A stretch of 64,000 nt of DNA from Burkholderia cepacia (GTDB taxonomy: Bacteria; Pseudomonadota; Gammaproteobacteria; Burkholderiales; Burkholderiaceae). The notes beneath the pieces are model-generated. The model searched no databases and had not been told where the DNA came from. It worked only from the letters and a program-made list of their open reading frames with translations. Both the position numbers and the translations under genes were made by a program. Position 1 is the first letter of the stretch. Each line of letters begins with the position of its first letter. Location of the stretch: contig NZ_CP073637.1 in assembly GCF_029962485.1 (NCBI RefSeq), positions 1,798,001 to 1,862,000 of the forward strand, read 5' to 3'. Shown here piece by piece: positions 18,894-27,700 of the stretch.

Positions 18894-19433
18894 ATGCGAA
18901 AACAGCTTTTGACCGTGCTGACGGCTTGTGCGGTCGGCGTTCTGGCGGCTGGGTGCGACGACCAGAAGGTGGCCGACGCAGTGAATGCGATCAAGCCCGA
19001 TCCGATGGCGTTCGGCAATCTGCAGCCGGGCGTCTCGACGACCGAGGACGTGCTCCGCCAGGCAGGCAAGCCCGAGATGGTCAGGCAGGGCGACGACGGC
19101 TCGCAGCGGTTCGAATATCCGCGCGGCCCGTACGGCACGAGCACCTACATGCTCGATTTCGGGCCCGACGGCCGGCTCGTGTCGATCACGCAGGCGCTGA
19201 CGGCGGCGAACATCGCGAAGGTCGTGCCCGGGATGTCGAAGGACGACGTGCGGCAACTGCTCGGCAAGCCGACCGAGATCGCGCAATACGCGCTGAGCCA
19301 CGAAGAGGTGTGGAGCTGGCACTGGGCCGAGGGCGGCGTCTCGGGCGACGCGATGTTCAACGCGCATTTCTCGCCCGACGGCACCGTGATCCGCACTTCG
19401 CGCTCGGAAGCGCCGGGCCGCGAAAAGCCCTGA
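18894..19433 (+). CDS. BamE/SmpA-like outer-membrane lipoprotein
   Basis: A 179-residue lipoprotein precursor. The signal ends in LAAGC, with the lipidated cysteine at residue 21. The mature part holds two copies of a short BamE/OmlA-like unit: LQPGVSTTEDVLRQAGKPEMV and VVPGMSKDDVRQLLGKPTEI. This beta-lactamase-inhibitor-like repeat is found in small outer-membrane assembly or envelope lipoproteins. The ATG at 18894 was chosen because it places a proper signal peptide at the N-terminus and has AGGTG before it. A true BamE is shorter with one such unit, so this is a relative. It converges with cobB 27 bases away. Confidence 0.8.
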   Translation: MRKQLLTVLTACAVGVLAAGCDDQKVADAVNAIKPDPMAFGNLQPGVSTTEDVLRQAGKPEMVRQGDDGSQRFEYPRGPYGTSTYMLDFGPDGRLVSITQALTAANIAKVVPGMSKDDVRQLLGKPTEIAQYALSHEEVWSWHWAEGGVSGDAMFNAHFSPDGTVIRTSRSEAPGREKP

Positions 19434-19460
19434 CATCGCGGCGCCTCGCCGGTGTTCCGG

Positions 19461-20765
19461 TCAGAACGCCGTGCCGCCGAACAGCGCCACGACCACCTCC
19501 GGATTCGACGGCCAGTACATGTGCATGTACGTCGCGACGATTGCGCCGTGGCGATAGACGGCTTCGCCGCTGCCCGGCGTGCCGTCGGGGCGCACCGCGT
19601 TCGCGACCGGTTCCAGCGGCGTCGCGAGCGTCGAATAATGAAACGTATGACCGCGCATCGGCCCGGTGTGCGTATCGAACTGCTGCATGCCGAGCGCCGC
19701 GAACCGGCGCTGCATCGTCGCATGACCCGGCAGCAGGCCGAGCATCGGCGTGGTCGCGCCATCCACGTCGGTCAGCGATTCACCGAGATACACCATCCCC
19801 CCGCATTCCGCGACGATCGGCCGGCCGGCCGCCGCGTGCGCGTGAATCGTCCTTGCGGTCGCGGCATTTGCCGCGAGCGTCGCCGCATGCAGTTCGGGAT
19901 AGCCGCCCGGCAAAAATAGCGCGTCGCAATCGTCCGGCACGGGGTCGTCGGCGAGCGGCGAGAAGAACCGCAACTGCGCACCGAGCGCGTCGAGCAGCGC
20001 CAGATTCGCCGGATAGATGAATGAGAACGCCGCATCGCGCGCGATCGCGATCCGCTTGCCGGCGAGCGCACGCGGCAACGGCACCGCGGCGTCCGGTTCC
20101 GCGAACACGACGGCCGGCGGCAATTCGGCGAGCGCCGTCTGCGCGAGCACGTCGGCCGCGCGATCGAGGCGTGCGTCGAGATCGTCGATGTCGGCCGGCT
20201 GGTGCAGGCCGAGGTGCCGCTCCGGCAGCGCGATGCCCGCGTCGGCCGGCACGTGTCCGAGCCAGCGGAGGTCGCCGGGCAGCGCCTGTTGCAATAATTC
20301 CGCATGCCGCGCCGAGCCGACGCGATTCGCCAGCACGCCGAGAAACGGCAACCCCGGCCGGAATCGCGCGAGGCCGAACGCGATCGCCGCGAACGTCTGC
20401 GCCATCGCCTTCGCGGAAATCACCGCGACGACCGGCACGCCGAACGCAGCCGCGAGGTCGGCACTGCTCGGCGTGCCGTCGAACAGCCCCATCACGCCTT
20501 CGATCAGGATCAGGTCGGCATCGCGCGCGGCATCGGCGAGCAACGCGCGGCAGCCGGCTTCGCCGACCATCCCGAGGTCGAGCGCATGCACGGGCGCGCC
20601 GCTCGCGCGTTCGAGCAGCATCGGATCGAGAAAATCGGGCCCGGTCTTGAACACCCGCACACGGCGGCCGAGCCGGCGGTGCAGCCGCGCGAGGCCGGCC
20701 GTCACCGACGTCTTGCCCTGGCCCGACGCGGGCGCGCTGACGAACAGCGCGGGGCAGGCCGGCAC
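19461..20765 (-). CDS. cobB: Cobyrinic/hydrogenobyrinic acid a,c-diamide synthase
   Basis: ATP- and glutamine-dependent amidase that converts the a and c side-chain carboxylates of the corrin ring to amides. The 434 residues match the CobB/CbiA family. The N-terminal half is a dethiobiotin-synthetase-like P-loop domain (SAPASGQGKTSVTAGL, residues ~10-25). The C-terminal half is a class I glutamine amidotransferase with the nucleophilic cysteine in VAECGGMVYLGE and the HTFHYS histidine. It is the last gene of the riboswitch-led run cobA-cobE-cobO-cobB and starts two bases after the cobO stop. Confidence 0.93.
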   Translation of the reverse strand: MPACPALFVSAPASGQGKTSVTAGLARLHRRLGRRVRVFKTGPDFLDPMLLERASGAPVHALDLGMVGEAGCRALLADAARDADLILIEGVMGLFDGTPSSADLAAAFGVPVVAVISAKAMAQTFAAIAFGLARFRPGLPFLGVLANRVGSARHAELLQQALPGDLRWLGHVPADAGIALPERHLGLHQPADIDDLDARLDRAADVLAQTALAELPPAVVFAEPDAAVPLPRALAGKRIAIARDAAFSFIYPANLALLDALGAQLRFFSPLADDPVPDDCDALFLPGGYPELHAATLAANAATARTIHAHAAAGRPIVAECGGMVYLGESLTDVDGATTPMLGLLPGHATMQRRFAALGMQQFDTHTGPMRGHTFHYSTLATPLEPVANAVRPDGTPGSGEAVYRHGAIVATYMHMYWPSNPEVVVALFGGTAF

Positions 20766-20767
20766 GC

Positions 20768-21370
20768 TCAGAACTCCACGCCGCGTTGCGCCTTCACGCC
20801 TTGCTCCTTGTACGGATGCTTGACGAGTCGCATTTCGGTGACGAGGTCGGCCGCATCGATCAGTGCATCGGGCGCGTGCCGCCCGGTCACGACGACATGC
20901 ACCGAATCGGGGCGCGCGTCGAGCGTCGCGAGCACTTCGTCGAGCGGCAGGTATTCGTACTTCAGCACCGTGTTCAGCTCGTCGAGGATCACCATCCGGT
21001 AGTCGCCGCTTTCGATCATCCGGCGCGCCTCGTCCCAGCCCTTGCGCGCGGTCGCGATGTCAGCGTCGCGGTTCTGCGTGTTCCACGTATAGCCGTCGCC
21101 CATCGTCACGAAATCGCATTCCGCAACGGCGCCGAGGAAGTCGCGCTCGGACGTGTGCAGCGCGCCCTTGATGAACTGCACGACGCCAAGCCGCATGCCG
21201 TGGCCGAGCACGCGCACGGCCATGCCGAACGCAGCCGTGCTCTTGCCCTTGCCGTTGCCGGTATTGACGATCAGCAGGCCTTTTTCATGAGTGGCCGCAG
21301 CCTGTTTCTTCTCGTGGCCGGCGCGGCGGCGTTCGGTCATCCGCTGATGGGATTCGGCATCGGTTTTCAT
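20768..21370 (-). CDS. cobO: Cob(I)yrinic acid a,c-diamide adenosyltransferase
   Basis: Transfers the 5'-deoxyadenosyl group of ATP to the reduced cobalt of the corrinoid (CobO/BtuR/CobA-type). The 200 residues match the family. The P-loop NTGNGKGKSTAAFG lies at residues ~36-49, followed by VVQFIKGA and the conserved VILDELN and VVVTGRHAP blocks. The charged N-terminal tail (residues 1-28, lysine and glutamate rich) is normal for the family. It lies in the cobA-cobE-cobO-cobB run under the riboswitch at 22719-22891. It also serves corrinoid salvage, since it acts on free corrinoids. Confidence 0.94.
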   Translation of the reverse strand: MKTDAESHQRMTERRRAGHEKKQAAATHEKGLLIVNTGNGKGKSTAAFGMAVRVLGHGMRLGVVQFIKGALHTSERDFLGAVAECDFVTMGDGYTWNTQNRDADIATARKGWDEARRMIESGDYRMVILDELNTVLKYEYLPLDEVLATLDARPDSVHVVVTGRHAPDALIDAADLVTEMRLVKHPYKEQGVKAQRGVEF

Positions 21371-21407
21371 CGGATTCGTCCTGTCGAAAGAAAGCGAAAC
21401 AAAGGGT

Positions 21408-21785
21408 TCAGAGCGGGCCGGCGAACGCGACCGTCACGCCGTCCCGGATGGATTTGGGGCCCAGCAACCGGCCGTTCGGCGCCGCGAGTTGCGCGCACGG
21501 TTCGGCCACACCGGCCACACCGAAGCGTGCAAGCGCGGCGTCCGACGGACCGCTCGCGGCCAGTTCGGGACGGCTCGCCAGGTGCGCCGCGTCGAACGCG
21601 ACGAGCGGCCAGCCGCGTCGCGCGCACAGCGTGCGTAGCGCACGGGCACGCGCCTTCTCGGCGAGCGTCGCGACGAGCGCCGGTTCGATGGCCGGATAAC
21701 ACGCCAGCGCCGCGCGGATCGCGGCATCGAGTTGCGCGGCCGTAACGTCCGCGCGAAAGCCGATGCCGAGCGCGACGCGCATCAT
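21408..21785 (-). CDS. cobE: CobE / CbiG C-terminal-domain protein
   Basis: A 125-residue protein of the CobE family, which equals the C-terminal domain of CbiG. Recognised by MRVALGIGFRADVTAAQLDAAIRAAL, a middle AFDAAHLA, and a C-terminal GVAGVAEPCAQLAA. CobE is needed for aerobic-type cobalamin synthesis but its biochemical role is unsettled. The ATG at 21785 overlaps the cobA stop (ATGATG/TGA), so the two genes are coupled; an ATG three bases on is an alternative. A second copy of the same domain is fused inside the cobJ product at 41678-43387, so the window holds two CobE-like domains. Confidence 0.85.
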   Translation of the reverse strand: MMRVALGIGFRADVTAAQLDAAIRAALACYPAIEPALVATLAEKARARALRTLCARRGWPLVAFDAAHLASRPELAASGPSDAALARFGVAGVAEPCAQLAAPNGRLLGPKSIRDGVTVAFAGPL

Positions 21786-22531
21786 GCGCGGCCACCGAGC
21801 GCTGCGCGCACCGCCGGATCGTCGGCGAGCGCCGCGACGCGGCCGATCACGACGATCGCCGGCGAACCGAGCCCGGTCGCGCCGATGCGTTCGACGAGGC
21901 TGTCGAGCGTCGCGAGTACGTGCCGCTGTTGCGGGCGGGTCGCATTCTCGATCGCCGCGCATGGCGTATCGCCCGGCAGGCCACCGTCGCGCAGCGCTGC
22001 GGTAATCGCGTCGAGCCGGCGAATGCCCATATAGATCACGATCGTCATGCGCGTGGCCGCGAGCGCGCGCCAGTCGGGCTCGTCAGCGCCTGCGCCGTGG
22101 CCGGTGACGAAGATCACGCCTTGCGCGTCACCGCGCTGTGTGACGGGAATGCCGAGCGCGGCCGGCGCGGCGATACCCGCGGTGATGCCGTTCACGACCT
22201 CGACCGGAAAGCCGGCCGCGCCGAGCGCGGCCAGCTCCTCGCCGCCGCGGCCGAACACGAACGGATCGCCGCCCTTGAGCCGCGCGACGCTCCGGCCCGC
22301 GCGCAGGTGCGCGAGCATCGCGGCGACGATCGCTTCTTGCGGCGTCGATGCATGGCCGCCGCGCTTGCCGACGTGCTCGATTTGCGCGTCGGCGCGCGCA
22401 TGGCGCAGCACGTCGGGGTTCACGAGATCGTCGACGAGCAGCACGTCGGCCATGCCGATCGCGCGCACGGCCCTGAGCGTCAGCAGGTCGGCGTCACCGG
22501 GGCCGGCGCCGATGAGCCAGGCGCGGCTCAT
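21782..22531 (-). CDS. cobA: Uroporphyrinogen-III C-methyltransferase
   Basis: SAM-dependent methyltransferase that makes precorrin-2 from uroporphyrinogen III, the branch point to cobalamin and siroheme. The 249 residues match stand-alone SUMT enzymes. Motifs: IGAGPGDADLLTLRA at the N-terminus, RLKGGDPFVFGRGGEE near residue 80, and GIPVTQRG near 125. The ATG at 22531 (MSRAWLIG) was chosen because the SUMT fold begins there; the frame is open far upstream, into the riboswitch leader, but that part is not protein-like. It heads the cobA-cobE-cobO-cobB run behind a 187-base leader after the riboswitch. Confidence 0.93.
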   Translation of the reverse strand: MSRAWLIGAGPGDADLLTLRAVRAIGMADVLLVDDLVNPDVLRHARADAQIEHVGKRGGHASTPQEAIVAAMLAHLRAGRSVARLKGGDPFVFGRGGEELAALGAAGFPVEVVNGITAGIAAPAALGIPVTQRGDAQGVIFVTGHGAGADEPDWRALAATRMTIVIYMGIRRLDAITAALRDGGLPGDTPCAAIENATRPQQRHVLATLDSLVERIGATGLGSPAIVVIGRVAALADDPAVRAALGGRA

Positions 22532-22718
22532 CGCACGCGGCACGGCACGCACCGTGTCGAAACAGTGGAAAGGAAAAGGCGGGCGGCACATCGGCGGCCG
22601 GCGGACAGGCAATGCATGACGGATCGGGCGAAGCCCGCGCGAACGCGGGCGGAATGCGCACCCCATCCGTCCCCCGCGGATCGGGCGTTCGGCGAGCATC
22701 GGGCTCGCCCCTTGCGTC

Positions 22719-22891
22719 GGCCGGTATCCGGGCTGGCCGCTTGCCAGGCCGCAGCCTTCCCGCCCCGGTGAAGGGCAGTGGCATCGCGGGCGGCCTGGGC
22801 GCGTGCGCGGGGAGCGCGTCGCGCGGGCGGCGTACCGTTGCGGGGACAGCACAGGCCGGGCGGATGTCCGCCTCCTGTTTCCCGTTTAACT
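22719..22891 (-). promoter_or_regulatory. Cobalamin riboswitch ahead of cobA
   Basis: Read on the minus strand: TTAAACGGGAAACAGGAGG at the 5' end, then GCTGTCCCCGCAACGGTA, GCCACTG, GGGAAGGC and the B12 box CAGCCCGGATACCGGCC at the 3' end. These are the conserved core elements of the adenosylcobalamin riboswitch in the right order. The leader between it and cobA holds a GC-rich hairpin with a UUCG loop (22633-22650) but no T run. The off state is therefore likely translational or Rho-dependent. Confidence 0.93.
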
Positions 22892-23027
22892 GCATGCGCG
22901 GAATGCGCATGCGAGCACCGAACGCGGCGCTACGATAGCACACGGTTCGCCCGCGCGAACCGGCCACCGACGGCCTCCGGCGCGGCGCACGGGCGGTGCG
23001 CAACGCAGTCCGGCCGCCCATGGCGCC

Positions 23028-23056
23028 TTGACGCTCCCCGCACCGCCGCCTACACT
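23028..23056 (+). promoter_or_regulatory. Sigma-70 promoter of the cobW-cobN transcript
   Basis: TTGACG (23028-23033), a 17-base spacer and TACACT (23051-23056). The expected start, about 23063, lies some 35 bases before the riboswitch on the + strand. Confidence 0.55.
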
Positions 23057-23098
23057 CGCACGCGTTTTGGTGCTCGCGCGTGCCGCTCCGGTGCGCGC

Positions 23099-23299
23099 AG
23101 TTAAACGGGAAACAGGGAGCCTGCCTGCATCGCAGTCGAGCCAACCTGTGCTGCCCCCGCAACGGTAAGCGAACGTGTCGCGCGCAACGCGATGCAGCGC
23201 CGCTTCGCCGCCTGTCTCGTGCAGGCGGACGACCGCCACTGGATGCCGCGTGCATCCGGGAAGGCGAAGCGGCGTGTTCGCCAGCCCGGATACCGGCCT
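23099..23299 (+). promoter_or_regulatory. Cobalamin riboswitch ahead of cobW
   Basis: Plus-strand copy of the same class. Elements in order: GTTAAACGGGAAACAGGGAG, GCTGCCCCCGCAACGGTAA, GCCACTGGATG, GGGAAGGC and the B12 box CCAGCCCGGATACCGGCC (23281-23298). A GCGCCGC/GCGGCGC hairpin (23315-23334) follows 16 bases after the box and could be part of the switch. The leader to cobW is about 345 bases and holds a small ORF. Confidence 0.93.
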
Positions 23300-23502
23300 A
23301 AACATTGGGGTTCAGCGCCGCGGGGAGGCGGCGCATCGTCCACGGCCGCAGCAGGCCCGACGCCCGGTGTTTCCCGCTGTCTGCGCCGATCGGCCCCCGC
23401 GCGAATGCGCCCGGGCCGGCGCGGCGAACGGCAGGCGGCGCGGGCAGGGCCGGCGGCAGCCGTGTTGGCATTCACGATGTCGACCGTTCGCAAGGAAGCA
23501 CC

Positions 23503-23619
23503 ATGTCCGATTCGTTGTTCCGCCCGTCGTGCGGCTGTCCGCGCGGATCACGCGGCGATCTTCCTGCGCTTCGCCCGCTGAATTGCCTCGCCGCCACCGA
23601 CGCGACGATCCCGTCCTGA
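23503..23619 (+). CDS. Possible 38-residue peptide between riboswitch and cobW
   Basis: I do not recognise this ORF. It starts at an ATG with AAGGAAG about seven bases before it and encodes MSDSLFRPSCGCP... for 38 residues, ending 25 bases before cobW. A CGCP motif near residues 10-13 and a second half rich in Ala and Thr are visible. It has no membrane segment or signal peptide. It could be a leader peptide coupled to cobW, a small metal-binding protein, or a chance frame; the good ribosome site and position in a regulated leader are the only support. 23300-23502 just upstream holds no other gene that I can support. Confidence 0.35.
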   Translation: MSDSLFRPSCGCPRGSRGDLPALRPLNCLAATDATIPS

Positions 23620-23644
23620 TTCCCTCTTCGACACCGGACCTACC

Positions 23645-24733
23645 ATGACCCTACGCAAGCTTCCCGTCACGATCGTCACGGGCTTTCTCGGCAGCGGCAA
23701 GACGACGCTGATGCGCCACATCCTGCAGCACGCCGAAGGCCGCCGCATCGCGGTGATCGTCAACGAATTCGGCGAACTCGGCATCGACGGCGAGATCCTC
23801 AAGGGCTGCGGCATCGGCTGTGAGGATGCCGAGGGCGCGCAGGGCGAAGCGTCGGGCCAGCTCTACGAACTCGCGAACGGCTGCCTGTGCTGCACCGTGC
23901 AGGAAGAGTTCTATCCGGTGATGGAAGCGCTCGTCGAGCGCCGTGCGGACATCGACCACGTGCTGATCGAGACGTCGGGCCTCGCGCTGCCGAAGCCGCT
24001 CGTGCAGGCGTTCAACTGGCCGACGATCCGCAACAGCTTCACGGTCGACGCGGTCGTGACCGTCGTCGACGGCCCGGCCGCCGCGAGCGGCCAGTTCGCG
24101 GAAAACCCGCAGGCCGTCGACGCACAGCGCCGCGCCGATCCGAACCTCGACCACGAATCGCCGCTGCACGAACTGTTCGCCGATCAGCTGTCGTCCGCCG
24201 ATCTCGTGATCGTCAACAAGGCCGATCTCGTCGGCGATGCGGAATTCGCGCAGATCGAAACCGCGATCCGCGACGAGATCCCGCCGCAGGTGAAGATCGT
24301 GCGCGCGACGCGCGGCGAGCTCGACCTCGCGATGCTGCTCGGTCTCGAATCGGCATCTGAAGAAACGATCCACCTGCGTCACGATCATCACGGCTCGGCC
24401 GACGACGGCGATCACGATCACCATCACGACGAATTCGACTCGGTGGTCGTGTCGGGCGACGCCGGGACGCGTGAGGCGACGATCGCCGCGCTGCAGCGGG
24501 TCGTCGAAGCGCACACGATCTACCGCGCGAAGGGTTTCGCCGCGCTGCCCGGCGCGCCGATGCGGCTCGTGATCCAGGGTGTCGGCCGCCGCTTCGACAG
24601 CTATTTCGACCGTCGCTGGCAGGACGGCGAAACGCGCGCGAGCCGCTTCGTGCTGATTGGCGAGGATCTCGACGCGGCCGCGCTGCAACGCGCGTTCGAC
24701 GCTGCGTGCGCGGCAGAGCCGCAACAGGCGTAA
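23645..24733 (+). CDS. cobW: CobW-family GTPase metallochaperone
   Basis: G3E-family P-loop GTPase thought to deliver cobalt to the CobN chelatase. The 362 residues show Walker A GFLGSGKTT (residues ~13-21), the metal-binding CxCC motif in NGCLCC near residue 80, the G4 motif VNKADL near 196, and a histidine/aspartate-rich loop (RHDHHG through DHDHHHDEFD, residues ~240-265) that fits metal capture. A C-terminal CobW_C domain follows. It lies six bases ahead of cobN in the same transcript and shares the riboswitch, so it is expected to be off when cobalamin is plentiful. Confidence 0.94.
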   Translation: MTLRKLPVTIVTGFLGSGKTTLMRHILQHAEGRRIAVIVNEFGELGIDGEILKGCGIGCEDAEGAQGEASGQLYELANGCLCCTVQEEFYPVMEALVERRADIDHVLIETSGLALPKPLVQAFNWPTIRNSFTVDAVVTVVDGPAAASGQFAENPQAVDAQRRADPNLDHESPLHELFADQLSSADLVIVNKADLVGDAEFAQIETAIRDEIPPQVKIVRATRGELDLAMLLGLESASEETIHLRHDHHGSADDGDHDHHHDEFDSVVVSGDAGTREATIAALQRVVEAHTIYRAKGFAALPGAPMRLVIQGVGRRFDSYFDRRWQDGETRASRFVLIGEDLDAAALQRAFDAACAAEPQQA

Positions 24734-24739
24734 CACACG

Positions 24740-27700
24740 ATGCATCTGTTGCGCACCACGCCGGGCGGCTTCGTCGACGATACGCAGGGTGTCGTCCGGA
24801 TCGACCAGCAGCCGGCCGACATCGTGATCCTGAGTTCGGCCGACACGACGCTGTCGCTGCTCGCGAGCGTCGTGCCGCAGTTGCCGGCCGGGTTCCCGAG
24901 CGTGCGGCTCGCGAACGTCACGTTCCTGCGCCAGCCGGCGTCGGTCGATTTCTACGTCGACGACGTGCTGCGCCACGCGAAAACGGTCGTGATCGATCAT
25001 CTCGGCGGCGAAGCGTACTGGCCGTACGGGATCGAGCAGGCCGTGTCGCTCGCGTCGAAGCGCGGGCAGCAGCTCGCGATGTTCTCTGGCGACCTGCAGG
25101 AAGATCCGAACCTCGTCGCGAAGAGCACCGTCACGCCGGATCTGTGCCGGCTGTGGTGGCGCTACCTGCGTGAAGGCGGCGTGCACAACGCCGACGCGCT
25201 GCTGCGCAGCATCGCCTTCCATACGCTCGGGTTCGGCGACGAACCCGAGTTGCCGCGCCCGCTGCCGGCCGCCGCGCTGTATCACCCGGCGCGCGACCGC
25301 GCGAGCGTCGACGACTGGCGGCCGCGCTGGACGCCCGGTGCACCCGTCGTCGCGATCCTGTTCTATCGCGCGCACTGGCAGGCCGCGAACACGGCCGTGT
25401 TCGACGCGCTGGCCGATGCGCTCGTCGACGAAGGGCTGAATCCGCTGCCGATTGCGGTGACGTCGCTGAAGGATGCGGTGAGCCGCGAGGTCATCACGCA
25501 GCTCTGCGACACGCACGACGTCGCGCTCGTACTGAACACGACCGCGTTCGCGGCCGGCGCGATCGACAGCCCCGAACACGACGTGCTCGCCGGCGACGCG
25601 CCGGTATTGCAGGTGATCCTGTCCGGCGGCAATCGCGACGCGTGGGTGGCCGACAACCAGGGCCTGCATGCGCGCGACATCGCGATGCACATCGCGTTGC
25701 CCGAGGTCGACGGCCGGATCGTCACGCGCGCAGTGAGCTTCAAGGGGCTCGCGTATCGCTGCCCGCACACCGAAGTCGATGTCGTGCGCTACCAGCCCGA
25801 CGCCGAGCGGATCGCGTTCGTCGCTGCGCTTGCGCGCGGCTGGTGCCGGCTGCGCACGCTCGACAATGCCGACAAGCGCGTCGCGCTGATTCTCGCGAAC
25901 TACCCGCAAAGCGAAGGGCGGATCGGCAACGGCGTCGGGCTCGACACGCCTGCGTCCGCGCTGCGCGTGCTCGCGGCGCTGCGCGACGCGGGCTACGCGC
26001 TGGCCGACCTGCCGCCCGACGGCGACGCGCTGATCGCCCGGCTCACCGAAGGCGTGACCAACGACGCGGCCGTGCATGCGTTGCGGCCCGCGTTCCAGAG
26101 CTTTCCGCTGGCCGACTACGTTGCGCGTTTCGCGCGGCTGCCGGCGTCCGTGCGCGACGCGCTGAACGAACGCTGGGGGCCGCCCGAAGCCGACCCGACA
26201 TTGCGGCAAGGGCGCTTCACGATCGCCGGCTGGCGCGCGGGCAACGTGTTCGTCGGCATCCAGCCGTCGCGCTCGCGCGGCGAGAACGATTACGCGAGCT
26301 ACCACGACGCGGATCTCGTGCCGCCGCACGCGTATCTCGCGTTCTATTTCTGGCTGCGCGATGCGTATCGCATCGACGCCGTCATCCATCTCGGCAAGCA
26401 CGGCAATCTCGAATGGCTGCCGGGCAAGAGCGTCGCGCTGTCCGACGCGTGCTGGCCCGACCTGACGCTCGGGCCGCTGCCGCACCTGTATCCGTTCATC
26501 GTCAACGATCCGGGCGAGGGCAGCCAGGCGAAGCGCCGCGCGCAGGCCGTGATCATCGATCACCTGATGCCGCCGCTCACGCGCGCAGAAAACTACGGCC
26601 CGCTGCAGGATCTCGAGCGGCAGGTCGACGAATACTACGAAGCGCTGATGGTCGATGCACGGCGCGCGAAGCTGCTGCGCAAGACGATCCTTGCGACGAT
26701 CGCCGAACATCGTCTGCATGACGAACTGAGCGTGTCGCCGCCGCGCGATGCGGGCGACGAGGATGCGCTCCTGACGCGCGTCGACGCATGGCTGTGCGAA
26801 CTGAAGGAAGCGCAGATTCGCGACGGGCTGCACGTATTCGGCATGTCGCCGGCCGATCGCCAGCGTCGCGACACGCTGCTCGCGCTCGCGCGCTTTCCGG
26901 TTGGCGACGGCAAGGGCGCTCGCGCGGGGTTGATCGGCGCGCTGGCGCGCGATCTCGCGCTTGGCGACGACTTCGATCCGCTCGCGGCCGACTGGGCCGC
27001 GCCGTGGGCCGGCCCGCGCCCGGCGGTCCTGCAGGCGCTCGACGCATCGCCGTGGCGCCATGCGGGCGATACGCGCGAGCGGCTCGAACGGCTTGCTCAG
27101 CAATGGCTGGACGGGCTGTGTACGGCCGATGGCGGCAACCCTGACGCCGACGCGATAGCGTCCGGCGAATGGCCGCACACGCTCGCGGTGATCGAGCGCG
27201 TCCGCGCGACGCTGCTGCCCGCGCTCGACGCGTGCGGCGGCGAGGAAATGCGCCAGCTTTTGCGCGGGCTCGACGGCCGCTTCGTGCCGCCGGGGCCGAG
27301 CGGCTCGCCGTCGCGCGGCCGCCCCGACGTGCTGCCGACCGGCCGCAATTTCTACTCGGTCGACACGCGTGCGGTGCCGACGCAGGCCGCCTGGTCGCTC
27401 GGCCTGAAATCCGCGCAGCAGCTGATCGAGCGGCATCTGCAGGATCACGGCGACTATCCCCGCGCGATCGGCCTGTCCGTCTGGGGCACGGCGACGATGC
27501 GCACGGGCGGCGACGACATCGCGCAGGCATTCGCGCTGCTCGGCGTGCGACCGAAATGGGCGCACGGCAGTCATCGTGTGACCGACTTCGAGATCCTGCC
27601 GATCGAGATCTTCGACCGGCCGCGCATCGACGTGACGCTGCGTGTGTCGGGCTTCTTCCGCGATGCGTTCCCGAACCTGATGCATCTGTTCGACGCGGCC

